From NCBI GenBank assembly GCA_963728535.1, contig CAVSKK010000001.1:372001-436000 (forward strand): a stretch of DNA of 64,000 bases, written 5' to 3'. Source of the DNA: VAXT01 sp963728535. Lineage in GTDB: Bacteria; Actinomycetota; Thermoleophilia; Gaiellales; Gaiellaceae. Shown here piece by piece: positions 36,070-44,414 of the stretch (its first letter is position 1; every line of letters starts with the position of its first letter). The translations under genes were made by a program, and so were the position numbers. Below the pieces are notes generated by a model. The model was not told where the DNA came from. It was given only the letters and a program-made list of their open reading frames with translations, and searched no databases.

Positions 36070-37350
36070 ATGCCCTCGTGGTCTCGGGGTTGCTTACAAC
36101 TCGGCGGTGCGGCTGTTCTCGTTTCCGTCCTGCTGGGCATGGGCGAGGCCGGAGAGGGTGGAGCGCATCGTCCTCTTCCGTATTCGCCTTCCGGAAGCAA
36201 CTCGGAGATCTTCGTCATGAACGCCGACGGCAGCGGGCAGGTGAACGTGACGGAAGACCCCGCCGAAGACACCTATCCCGCCTGGTCGCCCGACGGGACG
36301 AAGATCGCCTTCACCTCGTGGCGCGGCGTCGACGGGAACCCCGAGATCTTCTCGATGAGCCCTGACGGCAGCGGCCTGGTCAATCTCACGGACGACCTGG
36401 CAGAAGACTATGACCCGGCCTGGTCGCCCGACGGCACGAAGATCGTCTTCGCGCGCTCGAGCGGCGGTGACTACTTCCATCTCTTCTCGATGAACGCCGA
36501 CGGAACGGGCGAGCAGCAGCTGACGAACGAAGCCGTCACCGACGCCTATCCCGCCTGGTCGCCCGACGGGACGCAGATCGCCTTCACGCGCATCGACGAG
36601 ACCCAGACCGGCGAGATCTTCTTGATGAACGCCGACGGCGGCGAGCCGACGAACCTGACGAACGATCCCGCCATCGACGTCTGGCCGGCGTGGTCGCCGG
36701 ACGGGTCGAGGATCGCCTGGAGCGCCGAGCGCACAGAGAACCGCGACGTCTATGTCATGGACGCTGACGGAAGCGATCCGACGAACTTGACCGACGATCC
36801 TGGGCGGGACACCGCTCCCGCCTGGGCTCCCAGTGGCGCTGCGATCGCCTTCAGGGCGTTCAGGGGAACCGACAGCAGCGCCGAGATTTTCGTGATGAAC
36901 CCCGACGGCAGCGGTCAGACGAACCTGACGAACGACCCCGGGGACGATGCGTCGCCGACGTGGTCGGCGGACTCGCTGAGGATCGCCTTCAGCGCCATTC
37001 GCGAGGCGCCTCCACCACCGCCACCTCCACCTCCGCCGCCTCCACCTCCACCTCCACCTCCGCCGCCTACCGCCACCACCTCCACCGCCACACTGCCACC
37101 GCCACCTCCCGCCACCTCCACGCTCCACCTGCTCGCACCGCCCCCGACACGGCCGAGGTGCCGTGTGCCGAACGTGGTTGGCCAGCGCCTCTCAAACGCC
37201 CGCTCTCGCATCCGACGCCGCAACTGCTCGGTCGGACGGGTTCGGCGGACGCGCTCACAGCGAGTCGGACGGGTGCTCGCCCAACACCCGCGTGCCGGGA
37301 CCCGCCTGCGCTACCGAGGCCGCGTCAGCCTGGTCGTCGGGCGCAGCTGA
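36070..37350 (+). CDS. Secreted TolB-like PD40 propeller with poly-Pro linker and Cys-PASTA tail
   Basis: 426 residues from ATG 36070. A short hydrophobic leader, then about seven PD40 repeats (YPAWSPDGTKIAFTS, FVMNADGSGQ, LTNDP), the TolB/WD40-like propeller. Next is a poly-proline linker interrupted by a Thr/Ala/Ser-rich stretch, probably from two compensating slips, and a tail RCRVPNVVGQRLSNARSRIR ending LVVGRS, homologous to those at 27959 and 55875. The tail may anchor the propeller to peptidoglycan; that is inference. Confidence 0.87.
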   Translation: MPSWSRGCLQLGGAAVLVSVLLGMGEAGEGGAHRPLPYSPSGSNSEIFVMNADGSGQVNVTEDPAEDTYPAWSPDGTKIAFTSWRGVDGNPEIFSMSPDGSGLVNLTDDLAEDYDPAWSPDGTKIVFARSSGGDYFHLFSMNADGTGEQQLTNEAVTDAYPAWSPDGTQIAFTRIDETQTGEIFLMNADGGEPTNLTNDPAIDVWPAWSPDGSRIAWSAERTENRDVYVMDADGSDPTNLTDDPGRDTAPAWAPSGAAIAFRAFRGTDSSAEIFVMNPDGSGQTNLTNDPGDDASPTWSADSLRIAFSAIREAPPPPPPPPPPPPPPPPPPPPTATTSTATLPPPPPATSTLHLLAPPPTRPRCRVPNVVGQRLSNARSRIRRRNCSVGRVRRTRSQRVGRVLAQHPRAGTRLRYRGRVSLVVGRS

Positions 37351-37359
37351 CGGCGGCGC

Positions 37360-38151
37360 TTACCCGAGCCACTCGTGTAGGCGCGAGCCGTCTCCGAGCG
37401 ACGAGAAGTCTCCGTGATCGCGGATCTCGGTTGCAGCGTCCGCGAGAGCGTTGACCGTCGTCCACGTGAGGCTGCCGCCGACGCTGATGCGCTGCGCGCC
37501 GGCCTCGACGATCGTCGCGAACGTCAGCCCTCGCCGCGCCAGCACGTTCACGGGCTTCGAGACGGCATCGCACACGGCACGGATCTCAGCCGCCGTTTCC
37601 AGGCCCGGCGCGTAGAGAACGTCCGCGCCGGCTGCTTCGAAGGCTTGCAGTCGCGCGATCGTGTCGTCGAGGTCGGGATTCCCGCGGAGGTGGTTCTCCG
37701 CCCGTGCGGTCAGCGTAAACCGCCAGTCGAGCCGGCGCGCGGCTTCGATCGCGGCGGCGACGCGCTCGACCGAGTGCGGCAGCTCGTAGAGATACCCGCC
37801 GGGGTCGTAATCCTCGATCGAGCCACCGACCGCCCCCGCCTCGGCGACTCTGGTCACGGCGAGCGCCGCGCTCTCCGGCTCCGCGCCGTAGCCGTTCTCG
37901 AGGTCGACCGAGATCGGGACATCGGTGGCGCCGGCGAGCGTCGAGACGTGCTGGACGATCTCGTCGAGCGTGACGTTTCCGTCGAGGCGGCCGAGCGTGA
38001 ACGCGAACCCCGAGCTCGTCGTGGCGAGCGCCTTGAAGCCGAGTGCTTCCAGCACACGTGCCGAACCGGCATCCCACGGGTTCGGGATCACGAACGGCTT
38101 GGCCGCGTGGAGCTCTTGGAACGCCGTTGCTTTCTCCTGCTGCGTCCTCAT
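37360..38151 (-). CDS. Isocitrate lyase/PEP mutase-family protein
   Basis: 263 residues. FVIPNPWDAGSARVLEALGF, ISVDLENGYG, GGSIEDYDP and LTARAENHLRG fit the PEP mutase/ICL TIM barrel with conserved Asp and Glu ligands for Mg2+. The ICL catalytic KKCGH motif is absent, so it is more likely a carboxyphosphonoenolpyruvate mutase-like or methylisocitrate-lyase-like enzyme. Substrate unknown. Convergent with the PD40 gene. Confidence 0.87.
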   Translation of the reverse strand: MRTQQEKATAFQELHAAKPFVIPNPWDAGSARVLEALGFKALATTSSGFAFTLGRLDGNVTLDEIVQHVSTLAGATDVPISVDLENGYGAEPESAALAVTRVAEAGAVGGSIEDYDPGGYLYELPHSVERVAAAIEAARRLDWRFTLTARAENHLRGNPDLDDTIARLQAFEAAGADVLYAPGLETAAEIRAVCDAVSKPVNVLARRGLTFATIVEAGAQRISVGGSLTWTTVNALADAATEIRDHGDFSSLGDGSRLHEWLG

Positions 38152-38167
38152 CGCAGGAGGGTGTCTA

Positions 38168-39055
38168 CTAGATCGAGCCGGAGAACGTGTCGCAGGCCGC
38201 CGGCTTCCCGTTCTCGTAACCCCGCGAGAACCAGCGGCGGCGCTGTTCCGAGGAGCCGTGCGTCCATGTCTCCGGGTTCACCTGGCCCTGCGTCTGCTCC
38301 TGGATACGGTCGTCGCCGATCGCGTTCGCCGCGTCGAGGCCGTCGTTGATGTCGGCCTGGGTCAACTCTTCGATCACACCTGCCGACACCGCGTTCGCCG
38401 CCCACACGCCCGCGTAGCAGTCGGCCTGGAGCTCCGAGCGGACGGCCTTGCTCTGGGGTCCTTGCCGGTCGCCGCGGATGTTCTCGAGTACTCCGAGTTG
38501 GTTCTGCACATGGTGGCCATACTCGTGGGCGATCACGTAGGCCTGAGCAAACGGCCCGCCGTTCGCGCCGAACCGCGACTGCAGCTCGTCGAAGAAGCCG
38601 AGGTCGATGTACACGCGCTGGTCCGGGGGGCAATAGAACGGGCCTACCGCCGAGCTCGCGCCGCCGCAGCCCGTCTGGATCTGGTCGGTGAAGAACACCG
38701 TGTCCACGTACGGGTACTGCTTGCCGCTGCTCTGGAAGACGCCGTCCCAGAAGCGCTGGACGCTGTTCACGACGCCGACGATCCGGCAGTCCTGGCGCTC
38801 GTTCGCGTCCTGGCCCGTCTGGCACTCTCGCGAGACCTCGCTCGGAGTGTCGCCACGGCCCACACTGCGGTCGTCGAGGGGTGCGAGCTGGCCGAGACCT
38901 CCGTTCGACCCCGAGAGAAGCGTGATGAGTAGGTAAACGACGAGGACGCCGAGGCCGACGCCACCGCCGCCGACGGCGAGCCCGCCGCCCATGCGACGGC
39001 CGCGAACGTCGGTGACCTGGCCCGTATCGAGCCGAGCGTTGCGCCGGAAACGCAT
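38168..39055 (-). CDS. YpfJ-type neutral zinc metallopeptidase
   Basis: 295 residues. Basic N-terminus MRFRRNARLDTGQVTDVRGRR, one TM helix (about residues 32-50), then an extracytoplasmic domain with the zinc motif VIAHEYGHHVQNQLG and a third ligand region RSELQADCYAGVWA. These are features of the membrane-anchored Zn_peptidase family (PF04228-like). Cys pairs suggest disulfides. Physiological substrate unknown. Confidence 0.92.
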   Translation of the reverse strand: MRFRRNARLDTGQVTDVRGRRMGGGLAVGGGGVGLGVLVVYLLITLLSGSNGGLGQLAPLDDRSVGRGDTPSEVSRECQTGQDANERQDCRIVGVVNSVQRFWDGVFQSSGKQYPYVDTVFFTDQIQTGCGGASSAVGPFYCPPDQRVYIDLGFFDELQSRFGANGGPFAQAYVIAHEYGHHVQNQLGVLENIRGDRQGPQSKAVRSELQADCYAGVWAANAVSAGVIEELTQADINDGLDAANAIGDDRIQEQTQGQVNPETWTHGSSEQRRRWFSRGYENGKPAACDTFSGSI

Positions 39056-39101
39056 GAAAGGTGTCTTACCCCTACTCGGCGGCTGTCAAGCGTACGGGTC
39101 G

Positions 39102-40988
39102 TTACCAGGCCCCACCTCCGCCGCCGCCTCCGCCGCCTCCGCCGCCGCCCGAGAAGCCGCCACCCCCGCCGGACGAGGACGGTGGCGCGAGCGCCGAGCC
39201 GAAGCCCGAGGAGAGGTCGCCGATCCCGAGGGCGGTCGGGCCCGACCCGAGATCTCCGGTCGGTGTGATCCAGTAGAGCGAGCTCTGGTCGTGCAGCGCC
39301 TCCGGCATCAGCAGGTGCGCGCCCTGGAGGACGCGCTCCGCGATCCCGAACGCAATTCCGTAGACGAGATAGCGCTCCCAGAGCTCGAGGGTCGCCGGCG
39401 GCGCCTCCTGGAGGCGCGGGAAGTCGGTCAGATAGCGCCGGAACGCCTCCCAGCGCTCCGCCTCGGTCTGGCCCTCCGTCGTGCGGCGGCGCCAGAGCGG
39501 CGTCTTGGCGGCGCCGAAAGCGAGCGCGGCGGCATTGACGCCCGCGCAGAGCCCGAGTGCGACCTGGACGACGTCGCTCCAGCGCGGGGCGGCCGAGCGG
39601 AAGCCGTGGATCCCGGTCCAGAGCAGGACGATCGCCATGACGGCGAAGACGGCGATCCCGACGGCGATCAACCAGCCCCCGCCGCTTGCGTACCAGCTGC
39701 GCGCTTCGATCGCCGAGGAGACCTTGGTCTTGAAACTCGTGAAGCGCTCGCTGTTGCCCGCACGGTCCGCCTCGATGCTCTCCCGAAACTCGGAGAGCAG
39801 CTCACCCTCGCCCGCGACCACCGAATCGACCACTTCGGCCACGGGCCCTTCGAAGTCGGTCAGCTCCAACGTCGCGTCGCCCACGGTCACCTGGAGGTCG
39901 GCAACGTCCTCGTGGCGGAGCCCGCCCCAGACCTTGCGCTCGGTCGTGACGGGGATCGCCTCGTAGCGGCCCCGGCGGATCAGGTCGAAGAGCGTCGCCG
40001 TGAACTCGTTCGAGCCGGGCGTCTTCTCCTGGCGCAGCAGCGACGGCACGAGCGCCGGCTCGGTGTCGAACGGCGGCGCCTGCTCGTACTCGCGGTCGTA
40101 GCCCGTCTTGCGTTCCCGCCCGTAGACGAGCCAGACGAGCGCCATCAGCGCCGCCGCAGGGCCTAGCCCCAGGAGCAGCAGGTAGAGCAGCGTCCGGACC
40201 AGGTGTCGCTTGGCGTCGTCGATCCGCTCACGGTCGCGCTCGAACGCGCGCTGTGAGGCGACCTCCTCGGCGACGATCTTCTGCAGCCCGGTGCCGTTTC
40301 GTACCTGCGCGCCGGCCGTTGACGTGAGCAAGCTGCGCGGGAAGACAACCCGGAGCTCGACGAACTGGTGGGAGGGGACGAGCGCAGCTTTCAGACTCGC
40401 CCGCTCTGGAAGACGCGCGACGGTTCCGCGCACCCAGACGGGGCTGCCCCAGACACGGTAGGAGGGTGAAAGAGGCGTCGGTCGCGGGAGCTCCATTGCG
40501 GCGGTCAAGGCGGTGAGCCCGGTGGGCCACTCGTCTCCCCAGACCTGCAGATTCACGTCGACGACGTCGTCGTGCGCGATCGCGAGCCCGCGGAAGCGGT
40601 AGGAGACGGTGAAGGTCCGCCGCTCATCGCTCGCGCGGTAGTGCCAGACGATCCGAGTGCCGTCGGAGATCTCGGTGACGCCGAAGCTGTCCGGCAGTCC
40701 GAAGCCGCCGATCTCGGTATTGGCACCCGACCGATACTTCGTCTTCCCCTCGCTGACGGCGACCTGGTCGATCGACTCGCCGCTCCGCAACGGGATGTCA
40801 CGATAGGCGCCGCTGTACGGGCCGGAGAAGTCGAAGGTGATCTGCTCCTGAATGCGGAGCGACCCGTCCGGTTGGACCTGCACGGCGACGTTCGCGGCCG
40901 GAAGCGAATACGACTTGGCGGCGCTCGCGGCAGGCCACAGGACCGCGGCCGCGATCAACGCGACGACGACTGAGCCGAGTCGGCTCAG
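39102..40988 (-). CDS. DUF2207 membrane protein
   Basis: About 628 residues if started at CTG 40988 (CTGA overlap with the lemA stop), which gives a complete signal peptide MSRLGSVVVALIAAAVLWPAA; the next usable start, TTG 40958, would cut its positive end. The exported DUF2207 domain (ITFDFSGPYSGAYRDIPLR) is followed by a TM near residue 265, a cytoplasmic segment, two more TMs and a Gly-rich C-terminus typical of the family. It pairs with LemA in many bacteria; the role is unknown. Confidence 0.87.
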   Translation of the reverse strand: MSRLGSVVVALIAAAVLWPAASAAKSYSLPAANVAVQVQPDGSLRIQEQITFDFSGPYSGAYRDIPLRSGESIDQVAVSEGKTKYRSGANTEIGGFGLPDSFGVTEISDGTRIVWHYRASDERRTFTVSYRFRGLAIAHDDVVDVNLQVWGDEWPTGLTALTAAMELPRPTPLSPSYRVWGSPVWVRGTVARLPERASLKAALVPSHQFVELRVVFPRSLLTSTAGAQVRNGTGLQKIVAEEVASQRAFERDRERIDDAKRHLVRTLLYLLLLGLGPAAALMALVWLVYGRERKTGYDREYEQAPPFDTEPALVPSLLRQEKTPGSNEFTATLFDLIRRGRYEAIPVTTERKVWGGLRHEDVADLQVTVGDATLELTDFEGPVAEVVDSVVAGEGELLSEFRESIEADRAGNSERFTSFKTKVSSAIEARSWYASGGGWLIAVGIAVFAVMAIVLLWTGIHGFRSAAPRWSDVVQVALGLCAGVNAAALAFGAAKTPLWRRRTTEGQTEAERWEAFRRYLTDFPRLQEAPPATLELWERYLVYGIAFGIAERVLQGAHLLMPEALHDQSSLYWITPTGDLGSGPTALGIGDLSSGFGSALAPPSSSGGGGGFSGGGGGGGGGGGGGAW

Positions 40989-41542
40989 GAGGAGAACTGC
41001 ACGGCCGGCGCCTCCCGCGTGGCGTCTTCCGTCTCGAAGTAGGCCCGCGGGCTGAAGTTGAAGAGTCCGGCGACGATGTTCGTGGGCACCGTCTCGAGCG
41101 CGTTTTCGTACGTGAGCACGGTGTCGTTGTAGACCTGGCGCGCGACGGCGATGTTCTGCTCGACGTCTGCCAGCTGAGCCTGGAGCTGCTGGAAGTTCTC
41201 CGTCGCTCGCAGCTGCGGGTACGCCTCTGCCACCGCGAACAGCCGCCCGAGAGCCGCCGTCAGCATGTTCTCCGCCTTCGCCTGCTCCTCGATTCCCTGC
41301 GCCTGCTGGGCCGCGGTGCGCGCCTTGGTGACGTCCTCGAAGGTCGTCTGCTCGTGGGCGGCGTAGCCCTTGACGGACTCGACGAGATTCGGGATGAGGT
41401 CGTAGCGGCGCTTGAGCTGGACATCGACCTGGGACCAGCTGTTCTCCGTGCGGTTGCGCAGCCGGACGAGCCGGTTGTACATCGCGACGACCACGAGCGT
41501 GAGGACGACGAGAATCGCGACGATCACGATCACCCAGAGCAT
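40985..41542 (-). CDS. lemA: LemA family protein
   Basis: 185 residues: an N-terminal TM helix (VIVIVAILVVLTLVVVAMY), then helical bundle sequence NRTENSWSQVDVQLKRRYDL, IPNLVESVKGYAAHE and the C-terminal YFETEDATREAPAVQF seen in LemA. Function unclear; LemA and DUF2207 proteins are often encoded together. The start has TAGGGT 6 nt upstream and no Shine-Dalgarno. Confidence 0.93.
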   Translation of the reverse strand: MLWVIVIVAILVVLTLVVVAMYNRLVRLRNRTENSWSQVDVQLKRRYDLIPNLVESVKGYAAHEQTTFEDVTKARTAAQQAQGIEEQAKAENMLTAALGRLFAVAEAYPQLRATENFQQLQAQLADVEQNIAVARQVYNDTVLTYENALETVPTNIVAGLFNFSPRAYFETEDATREAPAVQFSS

Positions 41543-41548
41543 GGATCT

Positions 41549-41554
41549 ACCCTA
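41549..41554 (-). promoter_or_regulatory. Putative -10 box of lemA
   Basis: On the minus strand TAGGGT is followed by 6 nt and then ATG 41542. Same leaderless arrangement as secA, prfB and smpB. Confidence 0.35.
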
Positions 41555-41576
41555 CGACAGTGAGAGGATCCAGACT

Positions 41577-42962
41577 ATGGCCGTCCGCGAGCAACGACCG
41601 GCGTTTCCTCATGTGAATCGGCTCATGGAGCGCGAGGTGGAGCGGTTCCGGGCCGAGCACCCGCGGTCGCTCGAGCTCGCCGAGCGGGCGAAGGCATCGC
41701 TCCTTGGCGGAGTGCCGATGCACTGGATGGTGCGCTGGGCCGGCGGGTTTCCTGTCTTCGCCCAGGAGGCGCATGGGTCGCGCCTCGTGGATGTGGACGG
41801 CATCGAGTACGTGGACTTTTGCCTGGGCGACACCGGCGCGATGACGGGCCATTCGCCGGAGCCCGTCGTCCGCGCGATCTCGGAGCAGGCGGCCCACGGG
41901 ATCACACTCATGCTTCCGAGCGAGGACGCGATCTGGGTCGGAAACGAGCTGCAGCGCCGCTTCGGTCTCCGGTTCTGGCAGTTTGCGCTCACCGCGACGG
42001 ACGCGAACCGCTTCGCGATTCGGATCGCTCGCGCCGTCACCGGCCGGCCGAAGATCCTCGTCTTCAACTGGTGCTACCACGGCACGGTCGACGAGACGGC
42101 CGTCACGCTCGTCGACGGCGAGGTCCGGCCGCGAGAGGGGAGCGTCGGGCCGCCGGTCGATCCCACCGAGACGACGCGTGTCGCCGAGTTCAACGACCTC
42201 GAGGGGCTCGAGCGCGAGCTGGCCCAGGGAGATGTCGCCTGCGTTCTTGCAGAGCCTGCGCTGACGAACATCGGAATCGTCCTGCCCGTGCCGGGCTTCC
42301 ACGACGCGCTGCGCGAGCTGACCCGCCGCTACGGGACGCTCCTGGTGATCGACGAGACCCACACGATTTGCGCAGGACCGCGCGGCTACACCGGGGCATA
42401 CGCTCTCGAGCCCGACCTCCTGACGATCGGGAAGCCGATCGGGAGCGGGATCCCCGCAGCCGCCTACGGGCTCAGCGAGGATGTTGCTCGCACACTTCAG
42501 GAAGGCATCCCCGAGGAGCTCTCGGATGTCGGCGGGCTCGGCGGAACGCTCGCCGCGAACGTGCTCTCGCTCACCGCGATGCGTGCGACGCTGTCCGAGG
42601 TTTTGACCGACGAGGCCTTCACTCACATGATCGCGATGGGCGAGCGCTTCGAAGAAGGCGTTGCCGGTGTGATCGACGGCCATGGCCTTCCCTGGCACGT
42701 TGTGCGCCTTGGCTGCCGCGCGGAGTACCTTTTCCATCCTGGACCGGCTCGAACTGGCGCCGAGGCCGCCGCCGCGGGTGACGCTGAGCTCGACCGGTTC
42801 ATGCACCTCTATGCGCTGAACCGCGGGATCCTGATGACCCCGTTCCACAACATGGCTCTCATGTCGCCTGCGACGACCGCTGAAGACGTCGACAAGCACA
42901 CAGCCGCGCTCGAGGAGGCAGCCGGAGAGCTGATGGGTGGGGCCAGGCCCGAAGCGGCCTGA
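41577..42962 (+). CDS. Class III aminotransferase, glutamate-1-semialdehyde mutase-like
   Basis: 461 residues from ATG 41577 (GAGAGGA upstream). PLP enzyme with the class III pattern: LVDVDGIEYVDFCLGDTGAMTGHSPE, LVIDETHTICAGPRG (Asp to the pyridine N) and the Schiff-base Lys in LLTIGKPIGSGIPAA. The closest layout is GSA aminomutase, but GSA would normally sit with hem genes, so it may be a related omega-transaminase. Divergent from lemA. Confidence 0.88.
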   Translation: MAVREQRPAFPHVNRLMEREVERFRAEHPRSLELAERAKASLLGGVPMHWMVRWAGGFPVFAQEAHGSRLVDVDGIEYVDFCLGDTGAMTGHSPEPVVRAISEQAAHGITLMLPSEDAIWVGNELQRRFGLRFWQFALTATDANRFAIRIARAVTGRPKILVFNWCYHGTVDETAVTLVDGEVRPREGSVGPPVDPTETTRVAEFNDLEGLERELAQGDVACVLAEPALTNIGIVLPVPGFHDALRELTRRYGTLLVIDETHTICAGPRGYTGAYALEPDLLTIGKPIGSGIPAAAYGLSEDVARTLQEGIPEELSDVGGLGGTLAANVLSLTAMRATLSEVLTDEAFTHMIAMGERFEEGVAGVIDGHGLPWHVVRLGCRAEYLFHPGPARTGAEAAAAGDAELDRFMHLYALNRGILMTPFHNMALMSPATTAEDVDKHTAALEEAAGELMGGARPEAA

Positions 42963-42979
42963 CCCCTCGGGCGCGTGTG

Positions 42980-43339
42980 TTACTTGACCCGGAAGCTGCC
43001 GATCATCGCGTCGGAGTGGGGGTCGCAGACGTACGTGTAGCGACCCGGCTTCAGGTTGACCGTCACGGTCTTCGTGCCGGTCCAGGCGATGCTCGTGAGC
43101 ATCCTGCCGACCGGCCCGCGGAGACGGAAGTTGTGCTCTTCCGAGCGGTCGCGGATCACGAAGGTGTACCTGCCGCGCTTGAGCGTCGTGACCCTGGACG
43201 ATCCCTTCTTCAGGCTGATCGTGGCGCCGGGGCCGACGGTGCCCGTCAGCTTGGCGGGCGCCGCTGGGGCGGCACCGATCGACGCGACCAGCGCGAGCGC
43301 GGTTGCGGCGACGGCGAGTAGAGCGGTTAGGCGGAGCAT
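42980..43339 (-). CDS. Secreted cupredoxin-like copper protein
   Basis: 119 residues from ATG 43339, with a signal peptide (ALLAVAATALALVASIGAA). The copper ligands of a type 1 site are in order: His in EEHNFRL, then Cys, His and Met in CDPHSDAM. Electron transfer or copper carriage outside the cell is likely. A second protein with the same DHNF/CDPHATVM pattern lies at the window's right end. Confidence 0.87.
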   Translation of the reverse strand: MLRLTALLAVAATALALVASIGAAPAAPAKLTGTVGPGATISLKKGSSRVTTLKRGRYTFVIRDRSEEHNFRLRGPVGRMLTSIAWTGTKTVTVNLKPGRYTYVCDPHSDAMIGSFRVK

Positions 43340-43460
43340 TGGGCCTCCTCGTGCGTGATTGATTGGTGTTCGCACGTTCTAGAGGAGGTTGGGGGCGCCT
43401 AACCTAGGCCGAACCAAGATTTATCCAGTGACGTCGAGCCGGGGTGAAGCGGCAGGTCGC

Positions 43461-43742
43461 CTAGGCCGGCTCTGGGCGCATCGCCACGACGAGATAGCTG
43501 GGCGCACCCGCGACCACCTCTTCTGCTTCCGGCGACTCGTGGCCGGGCGCGACGAGGTAGCGATGTCCCTCGCTGCGCACGGTGTCGTAGACGTCTGCCG
43601 GAACCTCGAGGCGCGCGTCGCAATCCGAGCGGCTGCACTCACAGAGGATGATCTCGTTGCTGCGAGATTCGGGCCCGAACGAGACGTCCACCTGGCGAAT
43701 TCGCTCGTTCACTTCACGAAACAGGGGACGTTTCTGGCTCAA
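43461..43742 (-). CDS. Conserved hypothetical protein with Cys cluster
   Basis: 93 residues. REVNERIRQV, then ILCECSRSDCDARLEVPADVYDTVR and RYLVAPGHESPEAEEVV. The three closely spaced Cys suggest a small zinc site. I recognise the pattern as a recurrent actinobacterial hypothetical but know no function. Divergent from the TetR gene, with an inverted-repeat operator between them. Confidence 0.75.
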   Translation of the reverse strand: MSQKRPLFREVNERIRQVDVSFGPESRSNEIILCECSRSDCDARLEVPADVYDTVRSEGHRYLVAPGHESPEAEEVVAGAPSYLVVAMRPEPA

Positions 43743-43770
43743 CGAACCTTTTCTCCTCGAGTAGGTAGAA

Positions 43771-43796
43771 AGGTCTGTCTATCACGAGACAGACCT
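43771..43796. promoter_or_regulatory. Inverted-repeat operator candidate for the TetR regulator
   Basis: AGGTCTGTCT and AGACAGACCT form perfect 10-nt arms separated by 6 nt; a further GTCTGTC follows directly at 43797-43803. It lies between the divergent gene at 43742 and the TetR gene at 43827, a classic autoregulatory position. Confidence 0.7.
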
Positions 43797-43826
43797 GTCT
43801 GTCAACTCTGCTATGGTTGGGCAGCG

Positions 43827-44414
43827 ATGGGCGAAACGACCGCAACGCGGTCCAACGTGCCGCCGCGCGAGCGGATCCTCGAGAGTGCCTACGAGCTCTT
43901 CTCCCGCCGCGGCATCCGCGGAGTCGGAGTCGACGAGGTGATCGAGCGCGCGGCCGTCGCCAAGGCGACGCTCTACCGGCATTTCTCTTCGAAGGACGAG
44001 CTCGTGATCGCGTTCCTCGAGCGCCGCGAGGAGGTCTGGACGCGCGGGCGCATCGAGGCCGGCGCGAGGGACAAGGGGTCGACTCCGGAGGAGTGCCTGC
44101 TCGCGATCTTCGACGTCTTCGACGAGTGGTTCCACGAGGACGGCTTCGACGGTTGCTCGTTCATCAACGTGCTGCTCGAGACGGCCGATCTCGAGCACCC
44201 GGTCGGCCAGGCGAGCGCGGTCCACCTCGAGAACATCCGCTCCATCCTTCGCTCGCTCGCCGGCGAGGCCGGTCTCCGCGATCCGGACGGATTCGCTCAC
44301 AAGTGGCACATCCTGATGAAGGGCTCGATCGTCTCGGCGGGCGAGGGCGACCTCGACGCCGCGAAGCGTGCACAGGAGATCGGCCGCCTGGTCCTCGCCG
44401 AGTACCGGGACTAG
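43827..44414 (+). CDS. TetR-family transcriptional regulator
   Basis: 195 residues from ATG 43827. N-terminal HTH: RERILESAYELFSRRGIRG, VGVDEVIERAAVAKATLYRHF. The C-terminal ligand domain has CSFINVLLETADLEHPV, seen in the YcdC/TetR_C group. Probably represses its own and the divergent gene through the operator at 43771-43803. The stop abuts the stop of the convergent histidine kinase with no gap. Confidence 0.92.
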   Translation: MGETTATRSNVPPRERILESAYELFSRRGIRGVGVDEVIERAAVAKATLYRHFSSKDELVIAFLERREEVWTRGRIEAGARDKGSTPEECLLAIFDVFDEWFHEDGFDGCSFINVLLETADLEHPVGQASAVHLENIRSILRSLAGEAGLRDPDGFAHKWHILMKGSIVSAGEGDLDAAKRAQEIGRLVLAEYRD

